Below are positions 25,720-34,386 of a stretch of 64,000 nt of DNA, piece after piece. The notes beneath the pieces were generated by a model. That model did not search any database. It saw only the letters and a list, made by a program, of their open reading frames with translations, and was not told the origin of the DNA. The stretch spans positions 2,998,001 to 3,062,000 of the forward strand of contig CP048620.1 in NCBI GenBank assembly GCA_015698305.1, written 5' to 3'. A program made the position numbers and the translations under genes. Each line of letters starts with the position of its first letter. Positions within the stretch are counted from its first letter, which is position 1. The DNA comes from Candidatus Nitrohelix vancouverensis. GTDB lineage: Bacteria; Nitrospinota; Nitrospinia; Nitrospinales; VA-1.

Positions 25720-25827
25720 TTAAATTACTTCGAAATACATAAGAAGTAAGTAGACGGCGGTCAGTCCATTCACGCCGAGTCCAATGTAAACGATGGTATC
25801 AAAAATTTTCCCGTCTTTGCTTGGCAT
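25720..25827 (-). CDS. Single-helix membrane microprotein, 35 residues
   Basis: ATG 25825-25827 to TAA 25720-25722 on the minus strand encodes 35 residues. A short polar head (MPSKDGKIFD) is followed by one hydrophobic helix (TIVYIGLGVNGLTAVYLLLM) and YFEVI. GGGAG lies eight bases upstream. It resembles single-helix oxidase subunits of the CcoQ/CydX size class but not in sequence. The surrounding genes of the same type on the plus strand, and a possible promoter of its own, make it likely to be real. Confidence 0.55.
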   Translation of the reverse strand: MPSKDGKIFDTIVYIGLGVNGLTAVYLLLMYFEVI

Positions 25828-25880
25828 ATTTAAATCTCCCTGAAATCAAGGGGGTTGACATTCAAATTCACTGAAAGAAG

Positions 25881-25909
25881 AAATTACCATCAGCGAAATG
25901 AACCGTCAA
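25881..25909 (-). promoter_or_regulatory. Possible promoter of the 35-residue gene
   Basis: On the minus strand TTGACG (25904-25909) and TAATTT (25881-25886) are separated by exactly 17 bases. The -10 is weak. The start site would lie about 45 bases before the ATG at 25827. Confidence 0.35.
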
Positions 25910-25968
25910 GAATAAACAAGTCGATTATAAGTTTTACTTAATAATTATAATTCACACAGGGGCGTTCG

Positions 25969-26073
25969 ATGGATCTCGAAAAAATTAAAGAAAAAGCTGG
26001 GCCGTTTATTTACATTGGAACCATCATTTTTTCTTTGTGGTTCTTTTATTGGTTTGCATCCGTTTGGCGTTAA
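25969..26073 (+). CDS. Single-helix membrane microprotein, 34 residues
   Basis: ATG 25969 to TAA 26071-26073 gives MDLEKIKEKAGP, then an aromatic-rich helix FIYIGTIIFSLWFFYWFASV and a WR end. GGGGC lies six bases upstream. TATAAT occurs at 25946-25951 but without a matching -35. The charged head and single Trp/Phe-rich helix recall CcoQ-type or other small oxidase subunits. It is followed 51 bases later by another small membrane protein gene, then a terminator. Confidence 0.62.
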   Translation: MDLEKIKEKAGPFIYIGTIIFSLWFFYWFASVWR

Positions 26074-26124
26074 TTCGGGGCGGCCTGACGTATAGATTCA
26101 ATTTTGACCATGGGAGATAACTAA

Positions 26125-26313
26125 ATGTCACAACCAATCGTAGAAGATGAAGAAAAGAAGTTTATCACCCCTAAATCCATCATTTGGTTTTTGATCGCCT
26201 CTGTTGGAATGGGTTTTTACTACCTGATTATTGATATCGGGTTGATGAAGGTACAAGGTCTCGACTTCTTTTACCTCTGGAATTCTGGTGGAGGCGGAGG
26301 CGGCGGACATTAA
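26125..26313 (+). CDS. Small membrane protein with Gly7-His tail, 62 residues
   Basis: 62 residues with GGGAG upstream. The acidic N-terminus (VEDEEKKFITPKS) is followed by one or two helices (IIWFLIASVGMGFYYLIIDIGLM), then a stretch LDFFYLWNSG ending in seven Gly and a final His. The terminal His could bind a metal, or the tail could be a flexible linker; both are inference. Last gene before a strong terminator, and probably cotranscribed with the 34-residue gene. Confidence 0.75.
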   Translation: MSQPIVEDEEKKFITPKSIIWFLIASVGMGFYYLIIDIGLMKVQGLDFFYLWNSGGGGGGGH

Positions 26314-26335
26314 TCCTTCCGAAGCAATTTTTAAA

Positions 26336-26371
26336 AATGGCAAGCCCCACAAGGGCTTGTCATTTTTTTTT
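26336..26371 (+). terminator. Rho-independent terminator of the small-protein unit
   Basis: ATGGCAAGCCC pairs with GGGCTTGTCAT (one G-T pair) over a short CACAA loop and is followed by a run of nine T residues. It lies about 23 bases after the 62-residue gene. Confidence 0.9.
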
Positions 26372-26397
26372 GTTCAATCCCTTTCCCCATCTGAACT

Positions 26398-27057
26398 ATG
26401 AAGCTGAATCCATCCTGCCGCGTTTACCTGATCCGACACGGGGAAACCGCCAACGCCGGAAAAGTGCGTTTCAATGGGCACCACGATATTCGTTTGTCGC
26501 CGCGAGGCGAACAACAACTCGCTCAGATTTCCGAAGCCATGCAACAGGTTCCCCTGGAAGCGGTCTATTGCAGTAACCTGTCGCGCACGCAGACCAGCGC
26601 CGATATCATCGCGAAACCGCATGGCCTGACGCCGATCGCCTACCCCGAACTCAGAGAGCTTTCCTTTGGGCAATGGGAGGGCCTCAGCATCGACGAGGTC
26701 GAAGAAAAGTTCCCCGGTCGTTATATGGCCTTATTCCGGGACATCGCGAACGAGCGACCGCCTGAAGGCGAATCCTTCCATGAACTGCAACAGCGAACGG
26801 TTCCGCGCTTCATGGACATCATCCGCAATCATCCGCAAGGAAAGATCGCCATCGTCGCGCATGGCGGAGTCAACCGAACCATCCTCTGTCAATTACTGGG
26901 AATTCCCATCGCCAACATGTTCCGGCTCAATCAGGAATACGCCGCCGTCAACGTCATCCAGTTTTACGGAGAGGACCCCGTCGTCGAACTCATGGGAGCC
27001 GATCATAATTTCCTGCAATGGGAAGCGCCTCCTGAAAAAACCGAAAAAATTCAATAA
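26398..27057 (+). CDS. Histidine-phosphatase family protein
   Basis: 219 residues. The catalytic start VYLIRHGETANAGKVRFNG supplies the phospho-accepting His. LSPRGEQQLAQ, YCSNLSRTQTSADII and IAIVAHGGVNRTI, with the second His, complete the phosphoglycerate-mutase/phosphatase fold. The size and FGQWEGLSIDEVEEKFPG region fit CobC/GpmB-like phosphatases. The substrate is unknown. It starts 27 bases after the terminator and is three bases before the ABC ATPase gene, so the two are coupled. Confidence 0.9.
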   Translation: MKLNPSCRVYLIRHGETANAGKVRFNGHHDIRLSPRGEQQLAQISEAMQQVPLEAVYCSNLSRTQTSADIIAKPHGLTPIAYPELRELSFGQWEGLSIDEVEEKFPGRYMALFRDIANERPPEGESFHELQQRTVPRFMDIIRNHPQGKIAIVAHGGVNRTILCQLLGIPIANMFRLNQEYAAVNVIQFYGEDPVVELMGADHNFLQWEAPPEKTEKIQ

Positions 27058-27060
27058 GCC

Positions 27061-27858
27061 ATGCCTAAAACACTGATAGAGATCACCAACGCCCAGGTCT
27101 GCGTGAACGGAACCCACGTCCTTCATGATTTCAACTGGACCATGCACGACTCGCAGAACTGGGCCATCGTCGGCAATAACGGAGCGGGTAAAACCACCTT
27201 CATGAAATTGATATTCGGCGAATTGATCCCCATGCACGGCGGCGAGGTCTCCTGGTTTGGAGTGAGAGGACTGCGCCCGCTGGCGGAAATTCGCGAACAG
27301 ATTGGTTTTGTCTCCGCCGAATTTCAGGAACGTTACGAACCCAATATCCTGAGCTGGCAGGTCGTCGCCTCCGGCCTATTCCAATCCATTGGATTGTACG
27401 GCCCCGTCGGGGCCGAGCAAAAAACGGAAGCCTTGCAATGGATGGATTTTCTCGGCATCGCGCATTTGAGCGGAAATAATTTTCATCAACTCTCTTACGG
27501 CGAAGCGCGCCGCGTCCTGCTCGCCCGCGCTCTTGTCAACCAGCCCCGCCTGCTGATTCTCGATGAACCCTGCTCCGGCCTCGACATACCGACCCGCGAA
27601 CTCTTTCTCGACACCCTCTCCCGATTGTCGCGCTCCGAAACCCGCATCGTCTACGTCACGCATCACATCGACGAGATCATGCCGCTGATCTCCCATGTCC
27701 TTTATATCAAGGACGGGAAAGTCTTTTTACAGGGCGAAAAAGAGAGTATGCTGGAAAGCGAATCGATTTCCAGAGCCTTGGGTTGCCAGGTGACGGTGCA
27801 AAAAAATTCCGGGCGATTCTGGATCACAGACAGCCAAAGACCTGCGAAGGGACACTGA
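27061..27858 (+). CDS. ABC transporter-type ATP-binding protein
   Basis: 265 residues. Walker A is GNNGAGKTTFMKL, the signature is LSYGEARRVLLARAL and Walker B is LLILDEPCSGLD, with the switch His in YVTHHIDEI. The signature is SYGEA rather than LSGGQ, as in ModF/YlmA-like stand-alone ATPases. No permease gene is adjacent. It is in one unit with the phosphatase upstream and the TPR gene downstream (one-base gap), so a soluble or assembly role is possible. Confidence 0.85.
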   Translation: MPKTLIEITNAQVCVNGTHVLHDFNWTMHDSQNWAIVGNNGAGKTTFMKLIFGELIPMHGGEVSWFGVRGLRPLAEIREQIGFVSAEFQERYEPNILSWQVVASGLFQSIGLYGPVGAEQKTEALQWMDFLGIAHLSGNNFHQLSYGEARRVLLARALVNQPRLLILDEPCSGLDIPTRELFLDTLSRLSRSETRIVYVTHHIDEIMPLISHVLYIKDGKVFLQGEKESMLESESISRALGCQVTVQKNSGRFWITDSQRPAKGH

Positions 27859-27859
27859 C

Positions 27860-28429
27860 ATGAAACAACTCCTTGCCGTTGCTTTATTCATCGTTCTAAC
27901 AGTTTTTCACAGCTCCACAGCGCACGCAATCAGCGCCGAAGAATGGTTCTTGAAAGGCAACACGCTGAGCCAGAAAGGACAGTTCGACGAAGCCATCGCC
28001 GCATACGACAAATCCATCAAGCTCAACCCTTCCGCCACGGTCGTTCATATCAACAAGGGATTGGCCTTTAAAAAGAAGAAGAATTACGAAGGCGCGCGCC
28101 TGTCTTTCGAGAAAGCCGTGGAACTGGAACCGCAAAATATGGAAGCCCGCTTCCTGCTCGGCAACGCCTATAATTTTCTGGAACGCTGGGAGGACGCCAT
28201 CGCCCAGCTCAACATCGTCGTGCATCGAATCCAGAACGACGCAGAGGCGCATGGCAACCTGGGATGGGCTTTTTTCAACTACGACAAGCAACCGCCCTTC
28301 AAATTGCTCACCCTGATCAATTTGGAAAAAGCGGTCGAATTGTTTGAAGAACAAAATTTGAAGGAAGCCGCCGCCTCGACCAAAGACTTGCTCGCCGAGG
28401 CGCGACGTCGCTTCAACTACAAACGCTGA
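27860..28429 (+). CDS. Secreted TPR-repeat protein
   Basis: 189 residues, signal peptide (LLAVALFIVLTVFHSSTAHA). About three TPR units follow (AEEWFLKGNTLSQKGQFDEAIAAYDKSIK and NKGLAFKKKKNYEGAR split by family turns), then a fourth weaker one, and a basic end. Probably a periplasmic scaffold. It is one base from the ABC ATPase gene, suggesting a shared unit, and it ends seven bases from the convergent peptidase gene. Confidence 0.85.
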   Translation: MKQLLAVALFIVLTVFHSSTAHAISAEEWFLKGNTLSQKGQFDEAIAAYDKSIKLNPSATVVHINKGLAFKKKKNYEGARLSFEKAVELEPQNMEARFLLGNAYNFLERWEDAIAQLNIVVHRIQNDAEAHGNLGWAFFNYDKQPPFKLLTLINLEKAVELFEEQNLKEAAASTKDLLAEARRRFNYKR

Positions 28430-28435
28430 ATATTT

Positions 28436-29740
28436 TCAGCGCGAAAAATATTCTCTGAACGCGCGGGTCACATATTCATGATCCAGACTGCCCGACATCT
28501 CTCGAATCGAATGCATTGACAGCATCGGGCTTCCAACGTCCACCGTGGGAATGCCCAGCGTGGACGCGGTGATGGGACCTATCGTGCTTCCGCACATCAG
28601 ATCCGAACGAATCGCAAATTTCTGAAGCGGAACCCCCGCCTTCTGACAAAGCGCGTCGAACTGCGCGCAGGTTTTGCCATCCGTCGCGTATTTCTGGTTT
28701 GAATTCCATTTGATCACCGGCCCCTTGTTCAATTGCGGCAAGTGTTGCGAGTCGTGTTGATCCGAGTAGTTTGGGTGCACCGCATGCGCCATGTCCGCCG
28801 AAATACAAAAGGAACGGGACAGAGCGCGTAGAAACGCTTCCCGCCCCGGCGTTTGCATCGAGCGTTCGAGCAAATCCCTTAGAAATGGAGAGACTGCGCC
28901 CTGCGCCGACCCGCTTCCCACCTCTTCATGATCGTAGCAAATGACAATGCGCGAGGTCTCGACCTCTTCAGGCGATTCCACCAGCGCCATCGTAGCCGCA
29001 TGACAGGAAGCCAGATTATCGAGACGCGGAGAGAAAATAAATTCCTCCTGAGCGCCGCCGAGCGAACCCGGTTGGGTGTCGTACAGGGCCAGATCCAGAC
29101 CGACGATATCGTCCGGACCACACTCCAGTTTTTCAGCCAGCATTTGTTTCAACGTGGAAGACGGCGACGCCTTCCCCTCCGACTGCGTAAATATTGGAGG
29201 TAAGTGAAGTTGTCTGTTGAGAAGCAAACCCTTATCGTTCACCTCCCGATTCAGATGAATCGCCAATTGCGGGATTCTTAGCATAGGTCGGTCAAAACGA
29301 AGCAGACCTTCTCGTATTCCATCCGAACTACGGTGAACGACGCGCCCTGCCAGCGACAAATCGCGATCCGTCCAAGAAGCCAGCAGAGCGCCTCCATAAA
29401 CTTCGACGCCCAATTGAACGTAGCCGCTTTTTTGATATTCAGGATTCGGCTTCAGCCGCAAATTGGGACTGTCCGTGTGCGCGCCGATAATGTGAAAGCC
29501 CGTCTCCTCTGGAGTGCGCATGCCAATGGTGAAGGCCGCGATTGAGGCGCCGTTCCTGATCACATAGTAGCGACCGCCCTTTTTCAAGCTCCAGGCTTCG
29601 CCTTCCTTCAATTCGACAAAACCGCGAGGCTTCAAAAGCTGCACCAGCGCCGACACGGCATGAAAGGGCGTCGGCGCCGAATTGATAAAACTCAGTAATT
29701 GCCGACTTTGGGCATAGGGCGCCTCTTTTGTCTTATTCAT
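28436..29740 (-). CDS. apeB: M18 aspartyl aminopeptidase
   Basis: About 434 residues from 29740, chosen because a G-rich ribosome site (GGGGGGGC) precedes this ATG; the frame opens at 29770. M18 zinc motifs: AHTDSPNLRLKP, CYDHEEVGSGS (catalytic Glu pair) and DMAHAVHPNYSDQHD. MCGSTIGPITAS and PMLSMHSIREM are further family segments. It removes N-terminal acidic residues from peptides in the cytoplasm. Monocistronic and convergent with the TPR gene. Confidence 0.93.
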   Translation of the reverse strand: MNKTKEAPYAQSRQLLSFINSAPTPFHAVSALVQLLKPRGFVELKEGEAWSLKKGGRYYVIRNGASIAAFTIGMRTPEETGFHIIGAHTDSPNLRLKPNPEYQKSGYVQLGVEVYGGALLASWTDRDLSLAGRVVHRSSDGIREGLLRFDRPMLRIPQLAIHLNREVNDKGLLLNRQLHLPPIFTQSEGKASPSSTLKQMLAEKLECGPDDIVGLDLALYDTQPGSLGGAQEEFIFSPRLDNLASCHAATMALVESPEEVETSRIVICYDHEEVGSGSAQGAVSPFLRDLLERSMQTPGREAFLRALSRSFCISADMAHAVHPNYSDQHDSQHLPQLNKGPVIKWNSNQKYATDGKTCAQFDALCQKAGVPLQKFAIRSDLMCGSTIGPITASTLGIPTVDVGSPMLSMHSIREMSGSLDHEYVTRAFREYFSR

Positions 29741-29974
29741 GGTTTGCCCCCCCCTTTGAAAATTCAACAAGAAGACTCATCTCAAAAAACGGAATGTGTT
29801 CCGGCTTAATCATTAAAAATCCTTTTAAATGGGGCTGTTCCAAGCCCATTGATTACCTGCGCCAAAAAAAATATATCAGTCGACTCTCGCAATACCTTTC
29901 GCTCGGACGTATACTATTGGAGTATTGAATTCTGGCGTATTCACCAATGGCAACCTTTCAACCAAAGTCGACCC

Positions 29975-30292
29975 ATGGCTATTATTCTGGAAGCGCAATT
30001 CAAAAATAAATTAAACTCCAAATTGTATAAATTCGACCCTCGCAACACCAGTGTCGAATACCACAAGGAAATTTTTTCAGAATTATTCAAGTTCCCGCAG
30101 TTCAAGGCGCATGTTGCGGCCTACATCGAAAGGAACTATTGCGTCGTGCTGAACGACGAAGACCACCCCGATCCGGTCTCAACCTTGAAAATCCTCAAAC
30201 CGGAAGAAACTCGACGATTGAATGAATGGATCATCAATCGCAATCGAAGAGCGCATGTAATACAGTCAGACCGACCGGCGAAAAAATCCTGA
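29975..30292 (+). CDS. Unknown protein, about 105 residues
   Basis: I start at ATG 29975 (MAIILEAQFKNKLNS). The frame is open from 29849 but the upstream residues look non-coding. The product is charged, with YIERNYCVVLNDEDHPDPV and LNEWIINRNRRAHV; no signal peptide or membrane helix. I do not recognise it. No clear ribosome site, so coding status is moderately sure. It is convergent with exbD. Confidence 0.55.
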   Translation: MAIILEAQFKNKLNSKLYKFDPRNTSVEYHKEIFSELFKFPQFKAHVAAYIERNYCVVLNDEDHPDPVSTLKILKPEETRRLNEWIINRNRRAHVIQSDRPAKKS

Positions 30293-30315
30293 ATTGTTAA
30301 TCTTAACTTTATAGA

Positions 30316-30711
30316 TTATTTGACTGCGATACTGACGTCTTCAACGTGTTCAGCGTTGAGGACGCCCATCACCTCCACAACCTTGCCAAAGGACAGCCCT
30401 TTGTCCGCGTGGATGACCGCCGATTTTTTCTTCTCCGGTTCCATCTTGGCGAACATTTCCTCCAATTGCTGAACGGTGACCTGCGCTCCCGAAAAATAAA
30501 TCTTGTGATCGATGGTCATTTCAATATTCAATTGTTTCGAAGGTTCGTTCGGAGTGGAGGCTTTGGAACTGGGCAGGGTCAGGTCCATGCGTCGGTTGAA
30601 ATCAACAAACACCGTGGACACCATAAAAAAAATCAGCAGGAGAAAAACAACGTCGATCAGAGGCGTCAGATCCAGAGCAAAATTATCATCCTCTTCTTTT
30701 CTGAATTGCAT
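30316..30711 (-). CDS. ExbD/TolR-family transport protein
   Basis: 131 residues with one N-terminal membrane helix. LDLTPLIDVVFLLLIFFMVSTVF contains the essential membrane Asp of ExbD/TolR. The periplasmic part (NIEMTIDHKIYF, AVIHADKGLSFGKVVEVMG) is typical. With ExbB it uses proton flow to drive an outer-membrane system. Directly downstream of the exbB-like gene (five bases apart). Whether it serves TonB or Tol cannot be told: no tonB, tolA or tolB is in the window. Confidence 0.9.
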   Translation of the reverse strand: MQFRKEEDDNFALDLTPLIDVVFLLLIFFMVSTVFVDFNRRMDLTLPSSKASTPNEPSKQLNIEMTIDHKIYFSGAQVTVQQLEEMFAKMEPEKKKSAVIHADKGLSFGKVVEVMGVLNAEHVEDVSIAVK

Positions 30712-30716
30712 TCCTT

Positions 30717-31526
30717 TTATTTCACCACCGAAGCCGGTTCCACTCCGGGATTTTTTGGAGACGCCGGATCAATGCCCGGTCTTCCAGCGCGTTTTCTGGG
30801 ACGCGGTTTTTTCTGTCGAACTGCTTCATAGGAAAGCTCCTCGACCAGTTGAAATGAAATCTCCTCCATCTCAAATACATAACGGTCGATCTTGCCTCTG
30901 AAATAATGATACAAGGCCAATGCAGGAATTCCGACCACCATGCCTGCCGCCGTGGTGATCAAAGCTTCAGAAATACCGCTCGCCACCAAACCCGGATTGC
31001 CCGTACCGCTCTGGGAAATCACGTCGAAGGCTTTGATCATTCCAAACACCGTACCCAGCAGGCCCATCATCGGCGTGATGTTAGCGACGGCGCCCAGCAC
31101 TCTCAAATTGGAATTCATCAGGGAGGCTTCATGCTGTCCCGCCCCTTCGATGGCGCCTTCAATTTCATCCAGCCGACCGCCAAAACGCAACAAGCCCGCC
31201 TTGAGGATGCGCGCCAGGGAATTATCGTAAGCGTTGCAAAGTTTCAGCCCCAATTGCACATCCCGCCAGTCCCATTGATCCCGGACGCTTTCAAGAAAAT
31301 CCGGATTGACAATATTGGAACGGCGCAAGTTATAAGCGCGTTCCATAGATATTCCCACCATCAAAATCGAACAGAAAATGATGGGATACATCATGAAACC
31401 GCCTTTCTCAATGATCGACAGCAGGCCCCAGGATGGCGTCCCCTCTGCGGCAAACGCCGTTGAGGGAATAATTTCACTAACGCCCGCTAACAAGACTGGC
31501 GCAACTGCTTTAAAAAAACGGTGCAT
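30717..31526 (-). CDS. MotA/TolQ/ExbB proton-channel protein
   Basis: About 269 residues from ATG 31526, fixed by AGGGAG four bases upstream; the frame opens at 31598. Three membrane helices with the conserved MotA/TolQ/ExbB region GLLGTVFGMIKAFDVIS and EALITTAAGMVVGIPALALYHYF. A signal-like N-terminal segment precedes helix 1, as in the longer ExbB types. A basic Pro/Arg-rich tail (KKPRPRKRAGRP) follows. It forms the channel with the ExbD-like product encoded five bases downstream. The pair may energise the receptor at 39323 or act in Tol-type envelope constriction. Confidence 0.9.
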   Translation of the reverse strand: MHRFFKAVAPVLLAGVSEIIPSTAFAAEGTPSWGLLSIIEKGGFMMYPIIFCSILMVGISMERAYNLRRSNIVNPDFLESVRDQWDWRDVQLGLKLCNAYDNSLARILKAGLLRFGGRLDEIEGAIEGAGQHEASLMNSNLRVLGAVANITPMMGLLGTVFGMIKAFDVISQSGTGNPGLVASGISEALITTAAGMVVGIPALALYHYFRGKIDRYVFEMEEISFQLVEELSYEAVRQKKPRPRKRAGRPGIDPASPKNPGVEPASVVK

Positions 31527-31617
31527 AAGGCTCCCTATTATGTAGTAACCTTCCAAGCCATTGTTATAACATGAAAAAAACACCCATATCAAACTCAAAG
31601 GAAATCAATTTCCCCGC

Positions 31618-31647
31618 TTGGTAGGTAGCGTCCAATTCATATATAAT
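31618..31647 (+). promoter_or_regulatory. Sigma-70 promoter of bamD
   Basis: TTGGTA (31618-31623) and TATAAT (31642-31647) with an 18-base spacer, placing the start site about ten bases before the ATG at 31664. The -10 is a perfect match. Confidence 0.6.
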
Positions 31648-31663
31648 AAACCAAGACAATCCA

Positions 31664-32437
31664 ATGCGACTCATGAATTCATTCAGATACAAGAAACTTG
31701 TCAGTTTAACCCTTGCGCTCATCCTCCTGTTCTCAGGCGCTGTCGCCTGCGACAAGAAAAAGAAACGTTTCGAGCTTCCCGCCGACGAATTGCTCGCCAA
31801 AGGCAAGCTGTTCATGAAAAACCATAATTCCCTGAAAGCCCGGGAAGCTTTCGAACAGATTTTGGAAGAATACCCGAATAGCGCCGAACGGATTCCCGCC
31901 CTCATGCTTCTGGCCGACGTTCATTATAATGACGAGGAATTCCAGGAATCCAAATTTCATTACGTTAAATTCACGCAACAGCATCCGGCCCACAAACATG
32001 TAGACCGGGCTTTTTATTATTCCGCAATGTCGGACTACCGGCAAATGGATATCGCCGCGCGCGACCAGACCTATACAGAAAAGGCCATCGAAGAATTTGA
32101 AAAACTGTTGAAGAGTTTCCCAGACAGCCGATTTGCCGAAGATTCCAAACGTAAAATCCAGGAGTGCAAAGACACCCTGGCTCTCAATATTTTTCAGATA
32201 GGAAAATTTTATTTTCGCACCCAGTCCTATCAGGCCGCCATCGGACGTTTTCGGCGCGTCATGGCCGAATACCCCGATCAATCCTATATAGACGAAGCCA
32301 TGTATCTGATGGGAGAATCCTATTATAAAGAACAGAATTTTGAAGAATCGCAAAAAATTTTTAAAGAATTGCTCACAAAGTACCCAAGAAGTAAATTCTC
32401 GCTTGAATTAAAAAAACGCATTAAAACCACTCGATAA
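31664..32437 (+). CDS. bamD: Outer-membrane assembly lipoprotein BamD
   Basis: 257 residues. Signal and lipobox (LALILLFSGAVAC) predict a lipid-anchored N-terminal Cys. Then five TPR-like units, including the BamD features AFEQILEEYPNSAERIPA, DRAFYYSAMSDYRQMD and DQTYTEKAIEEFEKLLKSF. BamD is the essential lipoprotein of the BAM complex and proves an outer membrane. It is followed 15 bases later by the sigma factor gene. Confidence 0.9.
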   Translation: MRLMNSFRYKKLVSLTLALILLFSGAVACDKKKKRFELPADELLAKGKLFMKNHNSLKAREAFEQILEEYPNSAERIPALMLLADVHYNDEEFQESKFHYVKFTQQHPAHKHVDRAFYYSAMSDYRQMDIAARDQTYTEKAIEEFEKLLKSFPDSRFAEDSKRKIQECKDTLALNIFQIGKFYFRTQSYQAAIGRFRRVMAEYPDQSYIDEAMYLMGESYYKEQNFEESQKIFKELLTKYPRSKFSLELKKRIKTTR

Positions 32438-32451
32438 TTGAAAGCCATCCC

Positions 32452-33321
32452 ATGACCCCAAAGTCACCGGGTAAAAAAACTAAAAAGAAATCTCAACTCT
32501 CAGGAGCCGATGCGCTGGGCCGATACATGAACGATATCAGCCGAATCCAACCTCTCAAGAGAGAGGAAGAAATCGCTCTGGCCCTGAAAGCATCGGACAA
32601 CAACGTCGAAGCCCTGCAGGAACTCATTCGCAGGAACCTGAAATACGTCGTCAGTGTCGCAAACAAGTACCGTGGCTTTGGCATGTCTATTCAAGACCTG
32701 ATAGAAGAAGGCAACATTGGACTGGTGCAGGCCGCAAAACGCTTTGACCCGGACCGCAAGGTCCGCTTCATCACCTACGCCGTCTGGTGGATTCGCCAGG
32801 CAATCCTGCACGCTCTGGCCGACCAGGCCCACACCGTCAGAATCCCCGTGAAACAGGCGGGGAAAATGTCCAAAATCGGCAGATCCATCAAAGGCCTCAC
32901 GCAATCGCTGGACCGGGAACCGACGCAAACAGAACTTGCCAGAGACATGGGACTCAAGGAAGAAGAGATCGAAAATATCCTGCGCGCCTACCGCACCGGG
33001 GTCTCGCTCGACAGCCCGCTCAAAGGCGACGTTGAAACGCCGTATATCGACCTGCTCGAAAGCGCCGACGCGATTCCTTTCGACGACCAGATCATGAAGG
33101 ACACCCTCCGCGATAAAATCGACGTCCTCCTGAAAGACCTCAGCGAACGGGAAGAAACGATTTTACGCCTTCGCTTCGGGTTCAATGGAGACTCCAAAAC
33201 TCTGGAAGAAATTGGCCTGGAACTGGGGCTATCCAGAGAACGGGTTCGCCAGATTGAGAAAAAAGCGAAGAATAAATTAAAACTCAAATCCAAGTCGCTG
33301 GGAATCGAAGACCAGGACTGA
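32452..33321 (+). CDS. Group 2 sigma-70 family factor (RpoS/RpoH-like)
   Basis: 289 residues, no region 1.1. A Lys-rich start (GKKTKKKSQ) is followed by region 1.2 (DALGRYMNDISRIQPL), region 2 (NLKYVVSVANKYRGFG, DLIEEGNIGL, FITYAVWWIRQAI), region 3 (RIPVKQAGKMSKIGRS) and region 4 (LSEREETILRLRFGF, LGLSRERVRQIEKKA). Too short for RpoD. The type, RpoS-like or RpoH-like stress factor, cannot be settled. Operon: bamD, this gene, plsY. Confidence 0.9.
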   Translation: MTPKSPGKKTKKKSQLSGADALGRYMNDISRIQPLKREEEIALALKASDNNVEALQELIRRNLKYVVSVANKYRGFGMSIQDLIEEGNIGLVQAAKRFDPDRKVRFITYAVWWIRQAILHALADQAHTVRIPVKQAGKMSKIGRSIKGLTQSLDREPTQTELARDMGLKEEEIENILRAYRTGVSLDSPLKGDVETPYIDLLESADAIPFDDQIMKDTLRDKIDVLLKDLSEREETILRLRFGFNGDSKTLEEIGLELGLSRERVRQIEKKAKNKLKLKSKSLGIEDQD

Positions 33322-33345
33322 CGAATTTCAACGCCGATTCAAACA

Positions 33346-33930
33346 ATGGAATTAACGCTCATCATTTTTTTATCGTATTTTCTCGGCTCCATTCCCTTTG
33401 GAGTTGTGGTTGCGCGCAGCCAAAAAATCAACCTGCAGGAACACGGAAGCGGCAATATCGGAGCAACCAACGCCGGTCGCGTGCTTGGGAAAAAAGCCGG
33501 CCTCATCACTCTCACAGGCGACGTGTTGAAAGGCATCGCCGCCGTGGCCATCGCCGATATCTGGCTTGGAACCTCCATAGCGATTGCCCTCGCCGGACTG
33601 TTCGCCTTCATCGGGCATTTGTTCTCTGTCTTTTTAAAATTCAAGGGCGGCAAGGGAGTCGCCACCGGTATTGGCATACTGGCTTACGCCATGCCCTTCA
33701 CCGCCCTGTCCGCGATCGGGATATTCGGCGCAAGCCTGTGGGTTTGCCGCTATGTTTCCCTGAGCTCCATTCTGGCTTCGCTCAGCGCTCCTGTTTTTGC
33801 GCTTTTCTTCCATGAGCCGTCTCCCTATGTCTATCTTTCAACGATTGTCAGCCTGCTCATCATCGCCCGGCACCGGAGCAATATCGAGCGTCTCGTTGCT
33901 GGAACGGAAAGTAAATTTGCGCAAAAATAG
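33346..33930 (+). CDS. plsY: Glycerol-3-phosphate acyltransferase PlsY
   Basis: 194 residues, five membrane helices. The three PlsY signatures are present: GSIPFGVVVAR, GSGNIGATNAGRVLG and FKGGKGVATGIGI. It transfers the acyl group of acyl-phosphate to glycerol-3-phosphate, the first step of phospholipid synthesis in the inner membrane. It starts 24 bases after the sigma factor gene. Confidence 0.97.
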   Translation: MELTLIIFLSYFLGSIPFGVVVARSQKINLQEHGSGNIGATNAGRVLGKKAGLITLTGDVLKGIAAVAIADIWLGTSIAIALAGLFAFIGHLFSVFLKFKGGKGVATGIGILAYAMPFTALSAIGIFGASLWVCRYVSLSSILASLSAPVFALFFHEPSPYVYLSTIVSLLIIARHRSNIERLVAGTESKFAQK

Positions 33931-33933
33931 AAT

Positions 33934-33961
33934 TTGACAAACGCCGCACCGCTACTATAAT
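33934..33961 (+). promoter_or_regulatory. Strong promoter of the tRNA pair
   Basis: TTGACA (33934-33939) and TATAAT (33956-33961) are both perfect consensus with a 16-base spacer. It directly precedes tRNA-Gly, with the start site expected near 33968. It begins just after the plsY stop. Confidence 0.88.
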
Positions 33962-33995
33962 GTAGGCATCCTTTAAGGGGAATCAACACAGTAAT

Positions 33996-34070
<75 letters not shown>

Positions 34071-34103
34071 CCCCTTCCCCTTTCCTCCATATATACAAAT
34101 TCA

Positions 34104-34177
<74 letters not shown>

Positions 34178-34386
34178 TTTAATTTCAATAGCTTACAGCC
34201 TCAGATCATTCCTGCTCCATTGGAGTCTAAATAGCTTCCCGCCACAATGCGTTTTTTAGGTACGCGCCCCAAGAACGAGCCGCCTGATGTCGCTGTTTGA
34301 AGGAGCAAAACTTTCTGAGAGGGGTCCAAACAAAACCCTGCAACATATTATGTCTCGTTCAGCAAGGTAAGGTTATCGCAAGGGGG

